From Lumbricus rubellus (Eukaryota > Annelida > Clitellata > Crassiclitellata > Lumbricidae): a stretch of 64,000 nt of DNA. A program made the translations under genes and the position numbers. Every line of letters starts with the position of its first letter. The first letter of the stretch is position 1. Location of the stretch: assembly GCA_945859605.1 (NCBI GenBank), contig OX243814.1:32304006-32368005 (forward strand), read 5' to 3'. The notes under the pieces were generated by a model. That model saw nothing but the letters and a program-made list of their open reading frames with translations. It searched no databases and was not told the DNA's origin. Of the stretch, positions 50,301 to 56,300 are shown piece by piece.

Positions 50301-53300
50301 CACAAATCCGTTTAGAACTGCACATTTTGTGTACAACTGCACGTTAAAAAAGCCCTTTGCCAAGTCTTTCTATTGTCTGATTTGTCTGAGACAATGCTTT
50401 TTTTAGCGTACAGTTGTACATGATGGGTGCTGTTCTAAATAGATTTGTGCAGTTGTAGAAGCATTTCTGTGAGGGTGAAAATAGTTTTAAAAAAGGGTCA
50501 TTGTCGTTCGAGTGGGAGTAGTTTGCCATGGAGGATGGGAAAGGAAAGAAGGAGTTGTATAGTTCTAAAAATTCCTTTACCTGTGTGCCCCGAGAATATC
50601 TGCTGAAAACACGAGCTTAGCGGGAAAAATGAACGGGTAAAGGGTTAAAAACAGCCATGGTGCAGACCAATGGCAGTGATCTCGAGTTCTCGACGTAGAA
50701 ATTTGTCCAGACACTTGCACAATCTTAATTACCGCAGATAATCAGTCAGTTTGAAGTTGTGGCAACGCTGATTATTCTATGTATGACTTAGAACTGTTCA
50801 GCTGTTACAGGTGGCCCACTAGCGGAACCCCAGTTCCTTAGGATCCTCATCTTTTTGATCAGTTGTTGTTAGTATTTTTTTTCTACTATACTTGTTTTTT
50901 TATGTCATTGTGTTGACTTGGGGCGCAGTGGTGTAGTGGGTATGTTCGTCGCTTTGCGATGGTTATGGTTATTATTCTGTGTATGATTTTTCTGTTCAGC
51001 TGGCTTGCTGGATGTGAGCCTCCGCAGACGCAGCCTCTCTTTGTTCCTCCTCCATTGTCATCTCGAACATTACCATCGCGATCGTACGTCGGCGAACATC
51101 GATCGACGTCAACACCTAACGTCAATCAGATCGTAACCGTTGATCCTCTCCTAGGGCAGGTCGGTCGGTTGTTTGGTGCTTGGATGTGAAGCATTGGCTT
51201 TGCTACATCCGTACTATTCACGATTCATTGTAAATGCGATTAATTATTGGCTTGGAAATCAAGGAGACTGGTTAATAATAATCTCATAATAATAATAATA
51301 ATAATAATGATGATGATTATCTTCATTTAACTCTTTCCAGCCGGAATTGTTTTGATACCTATGCTGTTAATGGGGTCACCGGTGACCCGGTCCGGCGGGA
51401 AAGAGTTAATTTCAAACTAACACAATGCAGAATGATTACAGGAATTGAGTATGATGGATGATCACAACTTACTGCAAATGGCGGTGTTACAGACGACATT
51501 CGTGACGTCAAAGACTGTTTATTTCCGTTGTGTACAGCCTAGTGATTCAGAGGGTCATGGCTACTGTACCTCTGTGCAATGCCACTCGTGCTAACGTAGT
51601 GCTTCTTATCTAACAGATAACTATATTCTGCTTTTAAATTGGCTTGTACATGTGCTATGGGTGACTGTGTGATATTCTGAGCTTGGGACTGGTATTTACG
51701 AGACTATCAATACTGCTGTTGTACCGTAATTATAATATTATGCTGATATGCTGGTTTCTATTTCTGTGGACTAACTAACTAACTGAAAGTTGGAACATGT
51801 TTTCAGAGTTTTCACCGGCATTTACATCGCCAGGCTCCTCTAACAGGTGTGGTGCGATTACTTTAATTTCTCTTTTAAACTAAAGAATTGATTTGGTGTT
51901 TGTTTACACACTGGCACATGCATCAGGCCTGAATCATAGTTCTAGTCATAGTTCTAGTATGTTCAGTCTTGCTTCGAAGTATCTTTGTGATCTCATGCTT
52001 TGTTCCTTTCTGCCACTTCGCTTTGTCCCTCTCTGCCACTTCGCTTTGTCCCTCTCTGCCACTTCGCTTTGTCCCTATCTGCCACTTCGCTTTGTCCCTC
52101 TCTGCCACTTCGCTTTGTCCCTCTCTGCCACTTCGCTTTGTCCCTATCTGCCACTTCACTTAATCAGTCTTATTAATTTAGCAGATCGCCTTGACTAAGT
52201 ACTGAATTAATTTCCGAATTAACTTCTTTTGCGTTGAACCATCTTTCTCGAATAGTCTTGCACTAAATTTACGTGCAAAATTCTCCACGGAAAGGAGCTT
52301 GGAGAGCATTTTCAGTTAAAACTTTACGTTGCGCGTCTGTGCAATCGTCGATCGTGTTGTGCGCCTTCGAGAGCGTCTTTAACCCTTTGAACCCGACGGG
52401 CCCGTTTTCTGGCCCGTTATTCATAGAGTTACGGGGGCTCCGGGTTCAAAGGGTTAAAGTTGTTGCAGTGCTTGAAATAGCAGACATGATGTTCCTATTT
52501 ATCAATTTTTTTTGTAGGAGCTGGTCCAAACACAAGCTTTCTGCACACTGACGACACAAACTCCAGCCCTGATCCGAACACTAAGACGTACAGTCACAGC
52601 GCTCACACGTCACCCACGAACACAGCCAAACTGCGGCCACCGCGAGCCAGATCGGCCGAATCTGACAACAAAAAACTGGTAAACGACAACAATATACCGC
52701 AATATGAATTGTTTTATCTTGCCAAATGTGCAAATTTATTTATTTTTCATTAAACGACAGCAATATACCTGCCAATCATTGTTTTTATCAGACCAAATGT
52801 ACAGATTTATTTATATTTGACAAGAGGCTTAGTTTGGGTAATTTTTGAAGTTATTCATGACGTTATTTTTATGAGTAAATAGGAATTTAATTTGAAAATA
52901 TTCAACAATTTCCAATATTATCCGGACTGTGAAATTGCTGACCGTTTTATGAGCCGTAAAATTAAATTTGCTTATTTACTTGTTTTTTGTGTTTGCAGAG
53001 ATCTCGTCGTGATTCAAACGAGGAGTGGGAAATCCCCGCTGATGACATCATCATCGGTCCCCGCATTGGGTCGGGTTCATTCGGGACGGTCTATCGAGGT
53101 CAGTGGCACGGTCCAGTCGCCATCAAACGACTCAACGTCAAAGAACCAACGCCTGCGCAGCTCGAGGCATTCAAGAACGAAGTGGCTGTTCTTAGGTTAG
53201 TCAGTGGGAATCATGTGAATCACTGTGTAATCATGTGAATCACTGTGTAATCATGTGAATCACTGTGTAATCATGTGAATCACTGTGGAATCATGTGAAT

Positions 53301-56300
53301 CACTGTGTAATCATGTGAATCACTGTGTAATTGTAATTGTAGGCTCCAAGTGGTTAAAGTGCTACTTAAAAGCTAAGCGCGGGGCACCAGCTTATTCACG
53401 AGCACTAATTAGTACGTTTTGACTGAATGTAAGTGTTTTGGATAAAATGCTGTTTTCCAGATTTGGCAATAGAAGAAGGAGAGAAGTTCCTTATGCAAGC
53501 TATGATGTATCTAATTGTTGTGAAATGGTGCAGTTATGGTTTGTAAATTGGATTTTTTTAAAAATCTTTTTATGTGGTGAACGATTTTACATCGAAATAT
53601 TACAAATGATATATTTTAATTTTAGGAAGACTCGACATGTGAATATCTTGTTGTTCATGGGTTGTACATCTAAACCAGTGTTGGCGATCATCACGCAGTG
53701 GTGCGAGGGTTCGAGTCTCTACAAACATCTGCACGTCAACGAAGTTCGTTTCGAAGTGTCGCTTCTCATCGACATCGCACGACAGACGGCGCAGGGAATG
53801 GAGTCAGTGATGATCATCAATCAATCAATCTAAATTTATATAGCGCCCCTTCAAGGTACCTACTCAGAGGCGCTCCCGGCCGAGATCAAGCGAAATGATG
53901 ATGATCTGTTTATTTTGACTTGTCTTATATATTCATTCCTACACAAGTACACATTCATTCATTCATTCAAGATTTTTGCAGCGCCTCTTCAAAGGGACTT
54001 CTCAGAAGCACTTAAATGTTCTTTTAATAAGTGACATCTTTATCTTTAACCCGTTTGCCCCGAGAATATCCGCTGAAAACGGGCTTAAAATTTAAAAATG
54101 AACGGGTAAAGGGTTAAAAGCAATTGCCTTCAAAATGCAGTTTAACACTTTAATGCCGAGCTGCATTGTTTTCCCAGTCGCAATTAATGCATGCTCATCA
54201 TTACAGCGTTCAGCTGTTACTAAACTTGTCTCTGTACAAGAGTTGCTACTTTACTTAAAATTTCGTGTGGTTTTTTCCTTTTTCCAGTTACTTACATGCG
54301 AAGAAAATCATTCACCGTGATTTGAAGTCAAACAGTATCCTTTTGTTGTGAAGTTCTGTCTTCTCATTTGGCAGTTTGCATTGCTGTTTAAACTGCTAGC
54401 TGTGATGGCTAAAGATGCTGATGTTGATGATGGTGTAAGAGGTGATGTTGGTGCAATTTGTTGTTGAGGCATGAGGTGTGGTTCATTGGTGAGATGGAGT
54501 TATGTCTGTGATTGTATGTTTGTTTGTATGTGCACTTGTTATAGCACCCCTTCAAGCGCTCTACTCAGAGGCGCTCCCGAACGCAGAGCGGACACTTCAT
54601 CGGAGTTTCATGCCGAAGCGCTGAGCGATTGTGAGTGAAGGACTTGCCCAAGGTCCTTACGCGGCGACTTGAGGTGGCATCGAACATGCAACCCTTCGTC
54701 TGCAAAGCGACGAACATACCCACTACACCACCATGCCCACAGTGGTTTTGGTGATAGAGCTGTTGTTACTCATGTTGGTGGTGTCATTGATTGGTAGAGA
54801 TGGAGTAACCGTGTTGTTCATGAGGTCGAGTGGAGTTCCTTGATGTTTCTATTTTCTTGTCTGTTTAAAATAAAGGTGTTGATGATATTCATTTTTGTAT
54901 TGATGTTGGTTTTGTTGGTGGTAGTGGGTATTGTTGGTCAGAGTCACTGTCACAATCCTCCAACCTTCATTAACATAATCAATCAATCAATCAATCAAAT
55001 TTTATATAGCGCTCCTTCAAGGTGCCTACTCAGAGGCGCTCCCAGGCGAGATCAAGCAGGAAAAAAACAGTCTTCAATAGTTTGTGATAAATAATGATTA
55101 TATATGGGGTTAATGCTTCAAATGAATGATTTAACCTCAGGATTGAAGTGGAATGACTTAATTAATGTGATTTGCATACATCTGGTTCTGTCTCCTTACT
55201 ACTCTCGTTGCCTCTAGATATTTTCCTAGCCGACAACTACTGCGTGAAAATCGGGGACTTTGGTTTGGCAACGGTCAAAGTCAGGTGGAGTGGGTCTCAT
55301 CAGTTCCAACAGCCGACCGGGTCAATTTTATGGATGGTAGACTAATTTTTTATTTATCTTCATAGCGTAACTTTTAATGGTAAACGCTAGGAGTGTCGTT
55401 TTTACTATGAAAAATGGTGGTGAACCATTCCATGTAGTGGGACCAGCGGCTGAGAAAGCTTGGTGCTGCTTTGTGGAGGGACAAGAAGCTCAGCCTGTTT
55501 AGATGAATGAAGGGAGAGATGTTGTTGGACATCAGGGCTTTTTTAACGTGCAGTTGTACACAAAATGTGCAATTCTAAATGAATTTGTGCAGTTGTAGAA
55601 GCATATGTGTATATATAATAGATATTAATTATTACCGGTATATAGTTTCGTCATTTAAATTGTTTTTAGTCGCCAGAAGTGATTCGTATGACTGGGAAAA
55701 ACCCGTATTCTTTCGAGTCGGATGTCTATGCGTTTGGAATCGTGTTGTACGAACTGATGACTGGCCAGCTGCCGTATCCAAACATCAACAACAAAGACCA
55801 GGTAATACGAACAGCGTGTGTGGCAACCCTTTCTGCATTGCCATTACATTGCCTTCGTGGCCATTTGATTATTATTATTATTATTATTAGTAACCGACTC
55901 TATTGTCTTCCTCTTGTCACTAATATTGTGGGGCTCGGTGGTGTAGTGGTGGCGTCGTTGCCTTGGAGCCGGAAAGTTCGAGGTTCGAATCCACCTCGCC
56001 GCGTAAGGACCATGGGCAAGTCCTTCATTCACAATTGCTCAGCGCTTCGGCGTGAAACTCCGATGCAGCGTCCGCTCTGCATTCGGGAGCGCCTCTGAGT
56101 AAAGAGAGCTTGAAGGGGCGCTGTAACAAGTGCGCATACAAACACTATTGTAGCCATTCAGATTTATGTTTCTGAGTTAATTGTTTTTGTCTGTGCCGTC
56201 TTCAGAACAGTTATTATTGTGCTCCTTTTTATCATGTCTTTGCATCCTGATTCTTTGACGGCTGTCATTTCTGCTTCAGACTACTGTCGTATTTTTAATT

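Noticed and set aside
52009..52160. Tandem direct repeats that could suggest a CRISPR array
   Set aside because: Units are head-to-tail with no spacers; this is a minisatellite in an animal intron.
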